From Ailanthus altissimus (Eukaryota > Streptophyta > Magnoliopsida > Sapindales > Simaroubaceae), in contig OX327704.1 of NCBI GenBank assembly GCA_946807835.1, positions 7,998,001 through 8,062,000 on the forward strand: a stretch of 64,000 bases of DNA, given 5' to 3'. The position numbers and the translations under genes were made by a program. The notes below the pieces were generated by a model. The model was not told the origin of the DNA. It did no database searches and worked only from the letters and a program-made list of their open reading frames with translations. This document shows positions 33,773-45,208 of the stretch, one piece after another. Position 1 is the first letter of the stretch. Every line of letters starts with the position of its first letter.

Positions 33773-34602
33773 TGATGTGAACCTCACAAAAAAAAGTGAG
33801 ACCCAATACTCAATGAGATTCTTTTGCTAAGGATTATTCTAATTCAAATTCACAAAATAAACAAAAATAAGAAAATTGACCCATTACCTATAAAGAGATA
33901 ATAACCAAAAGGTATAAGGAATTGGAATAGACACCACATTCAAGAAATGTGAAAATATTATGAGTGATAAGTCAAGGATGAATGCCATAAGAAGAAATAT
34001 TGATAAGTTTTGAAAAGTTCTTTGAAGGAACAAGAGAAAAATCTCACTATTATTAATGTTAAAACTCTTAATTCCCCTAGGGTTACAGTGCCTTATATAG
34101 CCAAATTTACCAAGAACAAAAACAAAAAATAAATCAAATCCTAGATCAAAATTAGAATTGATTACAAAAACTAGGAAATAAAATAACAAGCATATTAAGC
34201 AAACAAATATTCCTGTATCCTTGTTTCTAAATTTGATCTAAGAATAAAAAAAGAAAACAAAGAAAGTAAGGATCAAAGAAAGCCGCGTAACAGTAATGAG
34301 TGAACAGTAATGCATGAGCAGTGACGCCAAATCTTCCTTTCTAAATTAATATGCGTCTAATTTTTTTCTTCATGTAAATTACTCTAAATCACTTAAAGAA
34401 ACTTGAATAACATTGACAAGACATTAATTATCTTGAGCACTCAATTCGAGCAATTTAGTGTCATAAACTAAGAAAGAATTTGAAATGTGCTCAATTAGTC
34501 CAATTGATACTTCCTGCATTTGTTTTGGTTCTTGCCCTTGTTATTGGATCCCCATGGATGCTCAACAGATCTTATAAAGTTTTGACAACCTGACTTGCAT
34601 CA
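33773..34602 (-). repeat. Element C 5' LTR
   Basis: 830 bp. Minus-strand start TGATGCAAGTCAGG and end GGTTCACATCA. The start encodes the tail DPITRARTKTNAG. TATA region 'GGCTATATAAGGCAC' on the minus strand near 34100. It is inserted into the 121-bp satellite; the flank 34603-34607 (TACGA) is satellite sequence. The matching 3' LTR is not in the window. Confidence 0.85.
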
Positions 34603-35840
34603 TACGAAAACAACCAACATGGATTTGTGAACCAAAATATAAGTTTTCACATAAACTAAGGACCTGAAATTTCACAACGAATTTTTCGTTGGAAAAATGT
34701 TATTCAGATACTTGCTCAGAAGTTACGAGCAGAACCAACACAATGTTCTAAGCCAACATATATATTTTCACTGTAAAAAAACAACCTTAAATTACTTCAC
34801 AAACTTTTAGTTGCGCAAACTATTTTTTCTAAGCATGATCGAAAGTTACCAAAACAACCAATACGATGTCTTGAGCCAAAATGAAAGTTGTCACAAAAGT
34901 AATGACCTCAATTTGTGTCATAAACATTTTTTAACAAAAATTAATTTTTCAAAACTTTCTCAAAAGTTATGGAAACAACCAACAAGTTTTTCCGAGCAAA
35001 AATAAATGTTTCCACAGACAAATAACCACCTCATATATAGTAAATTTCTTCTCATCTAGAATAATATTTTTTAAAAAACTTGCTCAAAAGCTACAAAAAT
35101 TTACAAACACGGGGTTCTAAGCAAAAATATCAGTTTGCACATAAAAGAATTTTTTTTACTATGAAACTTTCAAAAAGTTGCAGAAACAAGCAACATGGTG
35201 TTCAGAGCAAAATTAGAAATTTTTACATATAATTACAACTTGATATTGCGTCATGCACCTTTTGTTAAGAAATTGTTTCTCTGAAACATGCACAAAAAGT
35301 TACAAAAACAACCAACACGGTGTTCTAAGATAAAATAAATTTTATTATAAAATACTAATAACCTCACTTTGTGTCACAAACATTTACTTGCGAAAATTAT
35401 TTTTCTGAAATCTGCTCAAAACTCACGGAAACAACCAACAAGTTACAAAAACAAGCAACACAAATTAATGACCTTAATTTGCATCACAAACTTTTCATTG
35501 TAAAAATCTTTATTCAAAAACTTGCTCAAATATTTCAAAAAGAATCAATATGGTGTTCTGAGCCAAAATACTAGTCTTCATCTACATTATGACCTCATTT
35601 TACATCACGAACTTTTTTTAGAAAAGTGTTTCTTTGAAACATTCTCAAAGTTACGGATAAACCTAACTAGATATTTTGAGCTATAATAAAAGTTATGATT
35701 CTAAAACTTTCTCCAAAGCTATGGAAAAACCGACGTATTTTGAGGAAAAATAAAGTTTTTATAGTAATTACTCCTAACTGAAACTTTAAGTAAAATCACC
35801 ACCTTCAAAAGCTAATAAGTAATTTATATTGATCTGTACT
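34603..35840. repeat. Satellite-like array, unit about 121 bp
   Basis: A block of the form 'AAGTTAC..AAACAACCAACA.GGTGTTCTGAGCCAAAATA.AAG' followed by 'TTTTCAC...TGACCTCA.TTTG..TCACGAACTTTT' recurs near 34613, 34734, 34854, 34975, 35098, 35188, 35311, 35430 and 35546. Most spacings are 120-123, with a short one (90) at 35098-35188. Units are strongly diverged. No coding content. Confidence 0.85.
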
Positions 35841-35882
35841 TTCCTTCTCTTATGACTCCCAACTTTCTTCTCTCCCAATAAC

Positions 35883-35917
<35 letters not shown>

Positions 35918-36110
35918 ACCTAGTTTAAGTGCCCCCATTTCTGATTCCATCACCCAATCTGATGAGAAGCAAGACCAGCAAGCCCTGACTTAACCTATCC
36001 CAAACAACCAGCCCTCATCAAGCTACTGGCATATTGCTAAATGCTCCGACATGAAACAAGCTCTCCTGAATATGACAGATGCAGAAGTAGCTAAAAAAGT
36101 AAGGACTTAA
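35841..36110 (+). other. Non-satellite island with poly-C run and short open frames
   Basis: Interrupts the satellite. A run of 34 consecutive C lies at 35884-35917. The plus frame starting at 35856 reads a proline tract, then SLSAPISDSITQSDEKQDQQ to a stop near 35994, followed in another frame by SYWHIAKCSDMKQALLNMTD (about 36020-36080). Composition looks coding-derived, possibly from the same virus as the neighbouring locus, but no domain can be named. Confidence 0.4.
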
Positions 36111-36209
36111 ATTTGCATCATGAACTTTTCATCGTGAAAACTTTTATTTAGGAACTTTCTCAAATGTTATAGAAACAACCGACATGGCGATCTGAGCTAA
36201 AAATACTAG
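36111..36209. repeat. Satellite unit between two islands
   Basis: One unit of the 121-bp satellite (TTGCATCATGAACTTTTCATCG ... GACATGGCGATCTGAGC pattern) separates the poly-C island from the virus-derived piece. Confidence 0.75.
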
Positions 36210-36480
36210 CCCATGGATTTACAAAAACACAAAGCAAAATAGAATAGAACTAATTGAAATAAAAAGCAAAGCAGAACAAAAACAAGCACAGAAGATTCTG
36301 CTTGATCAACTTCTTCAACATATGCTTGGTCCACTTCAGGGAACCCTTCTAGGTTATTAACCCTAGTTTTAAGAGAAATAATTTCTTTTTTTAATTCTAC
36401 AAATTCTTTTTTTACAATGTTGATTTCAATTTTAGGTTCATAGATATTGGGTTCTTTGTAAGATTATTTCTAAACCCTAT
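36210..36480 (-). pseudogene. Second pararetrovirus fragment: intergenic piece joined to coiled coil
   Basis: 36215-36285 matches 18172-18240 (virus intergenic region). From about 36310 it matches 13130-13310, the coiled-coil segment between the finger and the protease. The two parts are several kb apart in the first locus, so this copy is rearranged. Minus-strand frames contain stops. Confidence 0.65.
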
Positions 36481-36502
36481 CTTTATAGCAGAAAAGCCCA
36501 AA

Positions 36503-36697
36503 ATGAATCTGAGAGAAAGACATGGAGGTCAAATTCCGTATAGTAATTATACTTATGGAGAATTAGTCTCTGAGATATTTAAGGTAGGATTAGAAATTTG
36601 CAACTGGAATAAAATTCAGAAACAATTGCAGATCGAAAGAGCAACTGAAGCCAAATCAATGGGAGACTTTTGTGCCCAATATGGCTATACAATATGA
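36503..36697 (+). pseudogene. Open fragment, possible pararetrovirus capsid-region piece
   Basis: 64 codons beginning MNLRERHGGQIPYSNYTYGE and continuing with a Glu/Lys-rich helix and 'MGDFCAQYG'. It has a coding look, and the flanks on both sides (36310-36480 and 36760-36790) match the pararetrovirus locus in the minus orientation, so this plus-strand piece appears inverted inside it. The assignment to a caulimovirid coat-protein region is inference; I recognise no catalytic motif. Confidence 0.4.
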
Positions 36698-36779
36698 TTA
36701 GTGATAAATTAGAAACCATTGATTAGATCTTTGTAATAAAAAATTTCTGCTTAGATCCCTTGCTCAATTTGAATATACT

Positions 36780-37585
36780 TCTGCAGAACTTTTACATCAC
36801 GAACTTTATGTCAGACAATTGTTTATCCAAAACCTGCTAAAAAGTCACCGAAATACCAAAAACGTGTTCTGAGCCAAAATATAAGTTTTTATAGAAAATT
36901 AACGACCTCAATTTTCATTACGAAAATTTCATCATGAAAATAATATTCCAAAACATGCTCAAAAGTTGTGGAAACTACAACAAGGTGTTCTGAGCAAAAC
37001 ATTGCATCCTCAATTTGAGTCATCAACATTTCGTCATAAACATTTTTATTCAAAAACTTGCTCAAATGTTATGGAAACAGTTGCAACACGGCATTCTGAG
37101 TCAAAATAATAGTTCTAAGTCAAAATATAAAGTTTTCATGGAAAAGTAACAAACTTTTTAGTGTCACAAAATTTTCATTGTAAAAACTTGGTTCTGAGCC
37201 AAATTGTAAGTTTTTACAAAAAAATCAATGACCTCAAATTGTGATACGAGCTTTTAGTCTCGAAAAATGTCTTTTTGAAACTTGCAAAAAAAAGTTAAAA
37301 AAAAGTACTGACGTGCTATATTGAGCAAGTTTTTACAGAAAATTAATGACCTCAATTTATATCTGGAACTTTTCATAGAAGATAATTTTGTTTCAAAACT
37401 TGCTCAAAAGTTACCAACAAACCAAACATGATTTTCTAAGTCAAAATATAAGTTTTCATAGAAAAGTAATGAACTCATTTAGTGTCAAAAAATTTTAATC
37501 GCGAAAAATGTCTTCTGATATCAAAAGAACCAACATATTGTTCAAAGCCAAATTGTAAGTTTTTGTTGAAATGTACGACCAAAAT
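36780..37585. repeat. Satellite array, continuation (about 121-bp unit)
   Basis: The same unit resumes, with landmarks near 36865 (CGTGTTCTGAGCCAAAATATAAG), 36975, 37090, 37190, 37310 and 37430. It ends at the edge of the A2 LTR at 37586. Confidence 0.8.
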
Positions 37586-37983
37586 TGATGTACCTTGATC
37601 TTCAAAATCCTAATCTTACCTAATTGACTTAAAAAGCCCAAAATAACTCAAATAAGCCCAAACTGACTTAACAACTTAAAACAAAACTAAACAAGTTTTA
37701 AAAAGACCCAAATACATTAAAATAGAGAGAGAGAAGCAAAATAATAAAAATAAGTCCAAAAGAAGCAACTTAAATTTAATAGCATGCAAATAAGGCTCTC
37801 ATCTGCCTCTTTAAGGCTAAAGTCGCCAATAGCCTCTAAATCACATCCCAAGCTCTAATTAAAGATAAATAAACACCTTCGGTCCATTCTCATTCAAATA
37901 ACAAGTTTCCAAGCCCATAGAAACTTAAATAGCTCCAATCCGACTACTTATAGCCCTTTGAAGCTGTTTGGCCTTAGCTTTTG
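37586..37983 (-). repeat. A2 3' LTR, distal part
   Basis: Minus-strand A LTR ending GGTACATCA at 37586. The central part with the TATA box is deleted (jump near 37608). The proximal part lies at 51854-51935; element B separates the two pieces. Confidence 0.8.
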
Positions 37984-38705
37984 TGATGAAAATCAAGGTG
38001 GCAACAATAAAAGCAATCATGGTCCGTTGCACATTAGGAATGGTCCAAACACAAGGGCTAAAGCTAAGAGGGTGCATCAAGCTTTGCAGGGGCTTATTGA
38101 AGCTAGTTGGGCCAAGACACAAGGGGTTATATTTGCACAAGAAGAACAAGGCCTAATAAATTTAATTCAAGCCCAGGATTGAAGAATATATTTGTACTAA
38201 ATATTAGTAATAAACCCTAATTATGTTATTTAAGATATATATGGGCGTGCCTATGCTATTTAAGGCTAGGGAAAAACCTTATTAAAGTTGTTTGATTTAT
38301 TTCCTTCGAAATTGTCAAAACTGCACAAATAAAGATTAGGGCTGAACCTTTCTTATTAAGTCTAATCCTTATTTGGCAGGGAATAAGTATATTTCCTTCT
38401 GATTTTAGGGTTTCTAAGGGCTATAAATACCTTATTAAAGTCTTAGAACCAGCAGACTTTGTTATTTTAAATTTGAGAGAGATTAAAAACTATTCAGTTT
38501 TGTTCTTTTGAGAACTTGTGATTCTTTTTATCCAATTCATCTTGTGGTGCATAAATCTTACTTATCATACATCATATAACCTTGGTTCTTGTCTCTTAAT
38601 TAGACAACGGGTCTTTGTTCTTTTTCTTGATCTAATTTAGCGTTTCTGGGTTTGTTAACAACGTATTGGTGTTGGGTTTCACCTTTTTAGGTGTAGTTCG
38701 CATCA
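37984..38705 (+). repeat. B 5' LTR
   Basis: 722 bp. An open tail frame GPNTRAKAKRVHQALQGLIE runs from the LTR edge to about 38180. TATA-like 'GGCTATAAATACC' near 38420. CTTGTGGTGCA and ACTTATCA blocks at 38540-38570. Confidence 0.92.
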
Positions 38706-38707
38706 AT

Positions 38708-38719
38708 TGGTATTAGAGC
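38708..38719 (+). promoter_or_regulatory. B primer-binding site
   Basis: TGGTATTAGAGC, one mismatch from the initiator-Met-tRNA site, two bases after the LTR. Confidence 0.88.
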
Positions 38720-38864
38720 TTGGCTCTAAATCAGGTTTTACTTATCCATTGTTTCATAAATTATGCAATAAATTGTTTGTTAAGCTTTGCGCATTTAAAT
38801 TATCTCCAGTATTTTTTTTCGCATCTTTATTAATTTAGTTCTGTTATTTGTATTTTCTCCACAC

Positions 38865-38915
38865 CCAAAAAAAAGAAGAAAAAAAGAAAAAAAAAAGAAG
38901 CAAAAACAAAAAAGT
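38865..38915 (+). repeat. Purine (A/AAG) tract in B leader
   Basis: About 50 bases of almost pure A and G between the primer site and gag. Element E has the same kind of tract at the same place. Confidence 0.85.
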
Positions 38916-39567
38916 GTGTTGAGACAGATCTTGCTTGTATTAGGTTTACTTCCTACTTTATAAATCCTAATACTTGAAGGCAACCTTAACCCAAAGAAAA
39001 GCTATCAGCGTAGATTTACTATTAGTGTGCAAAACTTCTTAATTTGATTTATTTGCTTTTAATGTGTTTCCTTGTGCAAAATTGATTATGTGTACTCTCA
39101 AATCACCTTGATTCTTGTAATTTCTTCTGATCCTTGTCTAATTATTATTCCTTTACTTCTGAAATTTTGTTCCTTTCATTTTCTTGGTTTCGTTAATTAG
39201 TATTTTTATTGTTTCATTATTCCTTGTTTCATTTGACCCTTGTTGAATTACTGTTTTTCAAATCTGAAATCGTGTTTCTTTCATTTTCCTTGAAATTCTT
39301 GCATGATCACTCTAGGTTTTATGAATTGTTAGACTGATTTTGGTTCAAAGAGTACTTAGTTCAATAAAGAACTTAGTCAGGAAAGTTGGAGAGGTAAAAG
39401 GTTCAGTGTCTGAGTGCATTAGAAGGTAAAAGCCAAATTTAATTGAGTGTTAAACACGAGAGTTGAGTGCTGTTTATGAGGGAGTAAGGTTCAACACGTG
39501 AGGAAGTGTTTGTGAGGTATTCTAACCTTCTTCTCAGGTTTTCTATTTTTTTTTTCTTATTTTAATC

Positions 39568-40872
39568 ATGTCACAGAACTAGGAGAAAAGCATTTTCAAT
39601 GGAGAAAAGAATGAACAATTCACCTTACAAGCAATGTTCAATCATTTTGAACGTCTAGATATTGTTCTAAATAATGTTAATGGCCGATTAGATAAGTTGG
39701 AGAACCAAGATGGTGTGAATGCTAATTTGCCACAAGAACGACAAAGAAGGACTCTGGATTTGCATGAGGATGATGTTGATGATATTGGTGTAGATATGAC
39801 AGATGAGGAGTTTGATAGACCTTATACTGTCAATATAGGGAGACATCTAAGATGCCGTAGAGGTGGTGGTAGAGGCGGTCATGGATATAGGCAACCTAGG
39901 ATGGAAAGGGACTCTGATAGATGGGAAGATAGGCAAGATAAGGATTTTGGTAGTACCAAAATGGAGATTCCATCATTCAAAGGGAGGTTAGATCTTGATG
40001 TGTATTTAGAATAGGAGAAGAAGGTAGAATTGGTGTTTAAATGCCACCATTTTTCTGAGGAGAAAAAGGTGAGGTTAGCAGCTTCTGTATTTGCAGATTA
40101 TGCATAAATCTGGTGGGATCAAAAGGTGCAAGAAAGGAAGAGAAATTGTGATAGACCAATTGACACTTGGGATGAGATAAAGGCAAATATGAGAAAACAA
40201 TTTGTTCCTAACCACTATTACCGTGAGCTTTATCGTAGGTTACAAGGGCTTACTCAATGAAGTAAAAGTGTAGAGGAGTATTAAAAGGAAATGGAGATCA
40301 CCATGTGCAAGGCCAACATTGAGGAGGATAAAGAAGCAACAATGGAGAGGTTTCTACATGGGCTAAATAAGAACATAGCTGATATAGTCAAGTTACACCA
40401 TTATGTGGAGATGGAGGACATGGTTCACATGGCAATTAAGGTTGAAAGGCAACACAAAGGAGGAAGTACGACATCAAAGTATAGTCCAAATTCGAATTCT
40501 TCCTCAACATGGAAGCAAAAATGGAATAAAGGAGAGGATAAAGCACCAAACATATTCAAGTTTGATCAAAACAGAAGCAAGGAGGCTGGGAGTAGCCATG
40601 AGAAGGTTTCAAATGATGTGTCACAAGGTCGATCTAGGGATATTAAGTGCTTTAAGTGCCTGGTAAGAGGACATGTTGCTAACCAATGTCCTAAAAGACG
40701 TGTAATGACCTTGAGGGAGAATGAAGCAATAGAATCAGAATCTGATTCTAGTGAGGAATCTATGCCACCTTTGGAGAATTGTAGTGATGTTGAAGAAGAG
40801 TATCAGTATCCTAAAGAACAAATGACACTTGTGGTGAGGCGTGCTTTGAATATGCAAGTTAAGGAGGATGAC
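39568..40872 (+). pseudogene. B gag
   Basis: Starts MSQN then a TAG at codon 5, followed by the open stretch 39634-40014 (coil FNHFERLDIVLNNVNGRLDK, then an acidic and an Arg/Gly-rich region). The gag core 'YLE-EKKVELVFKCHHFSEE' has TAG for Trp at 40012-40014. Further stops lie at about 40105 and 40257-40282. Then 40291-40875 is open and carries FLHGLNKNIADIVKLHHYVE and the CCHC knuckle CFKCLVRGHVANQC (about 40650-40690). Non-functional. Confidence 0.88.
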
Positions 40873-40875
40873 TAA

Positions 40876-43759
40876 GTGCAACGCGAGAATATTTTTCATA
40901 CTAGATGTGAAATCAAGGATAAGGTATGTAGTTTGATTATTGATGGTGGTAGTTGTACTAATGTTGCTAGTACATTGCTTGTAGAGAAATTGAACCTGCC
41001 GACTTTGAAGCATCCAAGGCCATACAAGTTGCAATGGTTCCATGATTGTGGAGAAGTAAGGGTGAACAAGCAAGTACGAGTTCCATTCACCGTTGAAAGG
41101 TATAAAGATAAGGTCTTGTGTGATGTAGTATCGATGCAAGCTGGACATGTGTTGTTGGGGCGTCCTTGGCAGTATGATAGGAGAGTATTGCATAATTGGT
41201 ATAAAAATAGATATACACTCACCAAGGAAAGGAAAACATACACACTCATTCATTTGACACCGCGACAAGTTTATGAGGATCAGATTAGGATTAGAGAGAG
41301 TGAGCAAAGGTATGAGAGTGGAAAAAAAGGATTGGAGAGTGAGAATACTAGTGAGGCCGAGAGCTTGAAAGAAAACCAAGTTCAGAGCGTGCATAAAAAA
41401 GATAAGAGAAGTACAAAGAAAAAGGAGAGCTTGAGTGAAAAGAGCCAGAATGAGAAAAAAATTGAGTGGTTATGCAAAAGAGAGTAACATGAGGGCAGCC
41501 TACACAGCTAAGCAATCTATGTATGTATTTGTGTACAAAGACACTTATTTCGCTAACTCTGACCTTAATTCTTCTTTGCCTAGTGTTGTGCAAAATTTGT
41601 TGCAGGATTTTGAGGACATGTTCCCTGAGGATATACCACTTGGACTGCCACCAACTAGAGGGATTGAGCACCAAATTGATTTTGTGCCTGGTGCACAAAT
41701 TCCTAATAAACCTGCCTATAGAACTAATCCCGAGGAGACGAATGAGTTAGAAAGAAAAGTTGGTGAATTAATTGAAAAAGGATATGTGCGTGAGATTATG
41801 AGTCCATTTTCCGTTCCTCTGTTACTGGTACATAGGAAGGATGGATCTTGGCGTATGTGTGTTGATTATTGCGCCGTCAATAAAATCACTGTAAAGTATA
41901 GACATCCAATTTCTAGGTTACTAGTACATAAGATGAGTTGCATGGGTCTTGTGTATTTACTAGGATTGATTTAAAAAGTGGATATCATCAAATTAGGATG
42001 CGTGAAGGTGATGGATGGAAAGCTGCATTTAAAACAAAACATGGTTTATATGAGTGGTTAGTAATGATTTTTGGTTTAACTAATGCACCTAGTACATTCA
42101 TGCGTTTAATGAATCATGTTTTGCACGCATTCATTGGTAAATTTGTTGTTGTTTATTTTGATGACATCTTAGTGTATAGCAAGAGCGTGGAAGAGCATGT
42201 TGAACACTTGCAATTATTGCTTAATGTCTTAAGGCAAGAAAGTTATATGCTAATCTAAAAAAGTGCTGCTTTTGTACAGATAGAGTTGTATTTTTGGGTT
42301 TTGTTGTTTCAGCTAAGGGAATTGAAGTAGATGAGGAAAAGGTCAAGATGATCAAGGAATGGTCGACACCTAAGTCAATTGGGGATGTGCATAGTTTCCA
42401 TGGTTTGGCAAGCTTTTATAGAAGGTTTGTAAAAGATTTCACCACCTTAGCTGCACCATTGACGGAGGTGATAAAGAAGAGTGTCGGATTCAAGTGGGAA
42501 AAGCCGCAAGAAGAGGCGTTTAACTTGATTAAGGATAAACTTTGTAGTGCACCATTATTAGCTTTACCTGAATTTACTAAAATATTTGAGATTGAATGTG
42601 ATGCTTCAAGTGTAGGTATTGGAGCTATTTTGATGCAAGAGAGACGACTGTTAGCCTACTTTAGTGAAAAGCTAAGTCGGGCAACCTTGAATTATTCCAC
42701 CTATGACAAGGAGCTGTACGTATTGGTTTGAGCTTTAGTGACATGGCAACATTATTTATGGTCCAAGGAGTTTGTCATTCACACTAATCATGAGAGCTTA
42801 AAGCATTTGAAGAGTCAGGAAAAACTCATCCGAAGGCATGCTAAATGGATTGAATTTATTGAGACATTCCCTTATGTAATCAAGTACAAACAAGGGAAGG
42901 AAAATATTGTGGCAGATGCATTATCTAGAAGGTATATTTTACTCACTACTTTGGATGCAAAATTATTAGGGTTTGAATATATTAAGGAATTGTATGATGA
43001 AGACCATGATTTTGTTAATGTATTCAACGCTAGCGAGAAAACTACCTTTAATAAGTTTTATAGGCATGATGGATTCTTATTCAGGGAAAACAAGTTTTGT
43101 GTGCCTCAATCATCTTTACGAGAGTTGCTTGTTAGAGAGGCTCATGGAGGAGGTTTAATGGGGCATTTTGGGTTAAAAACACTTTAGATATTTTAGAAGA
43201 ACATTTCTTTTGGCCATGTATGAAATCTGATGTAAAAACATTGTGTGAAATATGTGTTACTTGTAAACAAGCTAAGTCTAAAATTATGCCTCGTGGTTTG
43301 TATACACCTTTGCCTGTATCTAGTGAAACTTGGACTAACATTTCTATGGATTTTGTATTGGGTTTACCTAGGTCCAAACGAGGCCGAGATAGTATTTTTG
43401 TTGTGGTTGACAGGTTTTCAAAGATGGATCATTTTATACCATGTCAGAAGACTGATGATGCCACGAATATTGCTGATTTATTCTTCAAAGAAGTGGTTAG
43501 ATTGCATGGTGTGCCAAGTAGCATAGTGTTCGACCGCGATGTTAAATTCCTTAATCATTTTTTGAGAACTTTGTGGAAGAGGCTAGGAACCAAGTTGTTA
43601 TTTTCAACAACATGCCATCCATAAACAGATGGATAAACTGAAGTGGTGAATAGGACAATAGGAGCTTTATTGCGTTCCATAATTCAAAAGAACTTGAAGA
43701 ATTGGGAGGATTGTTTGCCGCATGTAGAGTTTGCTTATAATAGGAGTGTGCATAGTACC
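40876..43759 (+). pseudogene. B pol: protease, RT, RNase H, integrase (interrupted by E)
   Basis: Protease IIDGGSCTNVAS (about 40936) and HVLLGRPW; linker; RT with GLPPTRGIEHQIDF, WRMCVDYCAVNKI, and [10 protein letters not shown] (about 42156). RNase H with [16 protein letters not shown] (about 42590); integrase with HFG, CEICVTC (zinc domain damaged by a shift near 43187), [12 protein letters not shown], and [10 protein letters not shown] with S-to-F at the DRD box. TDG-TEV is broken by two stops near 43622. At least eight lesions. It stops at 43759 where E is inserted and continues at 50668. Confidence 0.9.
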
Positions 43760-44657
43760 TGATGCAAACAATATTGCACAGCCTATACGCATACAAGAGA
43801 AAGAACTCGCACGTGGGCTTGGAAGGGCTCAAGTCCATCAATCACATGATACATTAAGTTTGTCAAATGGGCCAATCACAAGACTTAGAGCCAAGCAATT
43901 TAAAGAAGCATTAAATGGGCTGATTCAACAAGTTTGTGGGAGGGCAAACACATGGAGGCCTAGCATAAGCCCAAATACATTTCAAATAAATCCAAATCAG
44001 ATTCAAGGAAACCTAATCACTTTGATTAAGGCAGAATTTCTAGAAATTTGAATATTTAAGGAAACCTAATCCCTTTGATTTATGCATGTTTTCTGGAAAT
44101 TTGAATATTCAAGGAAACCATGTTTTCTGAAATATTGAATATTCAAGGAAATCTAATCCCTTTGATTTAGGCATGTTTTTCTGGAAATTTGAATATTCAA
44201 GGAAACATAATCCCTTTGATTTATGCATGTTTTCTAGAAATTTGATTAAGTTGAATTTTGTTATTTCAATTGTTGTATTAGTTGTAAGTTTGAAATTTGT
44301 ATTTGAAAGTTGTAACTTGACATCTCTTATGGTCTCTATAAATACCATGGGGATTGAGAGTGGGTGAACAGATTTCAGAAAATAATATTTGAGAGCTTTT
44401 GTGTTCTTCTTTCATTCTTGAAAGGACTTGAACTTATCAAGCTTATTCTTGTGGAGTTCAAACAACCGGACTTATCACCTAGATTCTTGAAGTATCCTTG
44501 GGGTTTCTTGGTGTGGCGTCCTATATCTAGCCATAGTCTTGGTTCTTGGTTTGCTAACTCAAGGGTCAAGACTCGTCAAACTTGCGTCTTGAAGATCTCG
44601 GGTTCAATTCTATATTGTGGTGCTGGTTTTGTCACATTGTTGGCAAGGTTCATATCA
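43760..44657 (+). repeat. E 5' LTR
   Basis: 898 bp, TGATGCAAAC to GTTCATATCA. The coding tail GPITRLRAKQFKEALNGLI is open to 44051. A minisatellite of ~50-bp units (AAATTTGAATATTCAAGGAA core) occupies 44030-44250, with one unit more than the 3' LTR. TATA box in GGTCTCTATAAATACCA near 44332-44348. Confidence 0.92.
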
Positions 44658-44659
44658 TT

Positions 44660-44671
44660 TGGTATTAGAGC
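44660..44671 (+). promoter_or_regulatory. E primer-binding site
   Basis: TGGTATTAGAGC, two bases after the LTR end. Confidence 0.88.
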
Positions 44672-44774
44672 TTTGGTTTCAAGGCAAGTTTGAATTATCC
44701 TTTTATGTATTTCATTGTTCCATTTATCTTTACATAAATTCGAATTTATATTTTATTTCTGGTTCCTGATTTTT

Positions 44775-44860
44775 AAAAAAAAAAATAAAAAAAAGAAGAA
44801 AGAAGACTAAAAAAAAAGATAGAAAAAAAAAGAGGAAAAAAAAAAGAAAAGAAAAGGCCA
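44775..44860 (+). repeat. Purine (A/AAG) tract in E leader
   Basis: About 85 bases of A and G with very few pyrimidines, 100 bp after the primer site. Confidence 0.85.
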
Positions 44861-45208
44861 GAAATTTGTTGCAAATTCTAAAATTTGAATTTTATCAGTT
44901 TGTCAACAACTTTGAACCAAATTTCCCACATATGTTACTAGCATCATTTTTCTTAAGGATATATTCTTGAATCATGTGACTTGTCTCGATTGCTTCTCAT
45001 ATTGAATTGCCACTTGAATCTTGATAATTTTTTAGTCTGATTAAGGGTGAAAAGAAGAAGCGTGAGTGGAAAAAGGCAAAGAGTGGTGAGAATATAAGAG
45101 GGTAAAAGCCGTTTGAGTGCTAAACACGAGAGTAAGTAAATTTTCTTGAGTGAAACACGTGAGGGAGTGCTTGTGAGGCCTTAACTGTATTTTTTGCAGA
45201 TTCTAAAC

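Noticed and set aside
34603..37585. Repeats at regular spacing considered as a CRISPR-like array
   Set aside because: Units are diverged over their whole length with no unique spacers, and the window is plant nuclear DNA.
40735..41698. Long minus-strand frames of 116-219 codons opposite B protease and linker
   Set aside because: Antisense shadows of the real plus-strand protease frame; hydrophobic, codon pattern mirrors the sense strand.
44364..44693. 99-109 codon frames in both E LTRs (44364-44693, 50363-50662)
   Set aside because: They span the TATA-R-U5 region, and conservation between the two LTRs follows from LTR duplication; reading diverges at indels.
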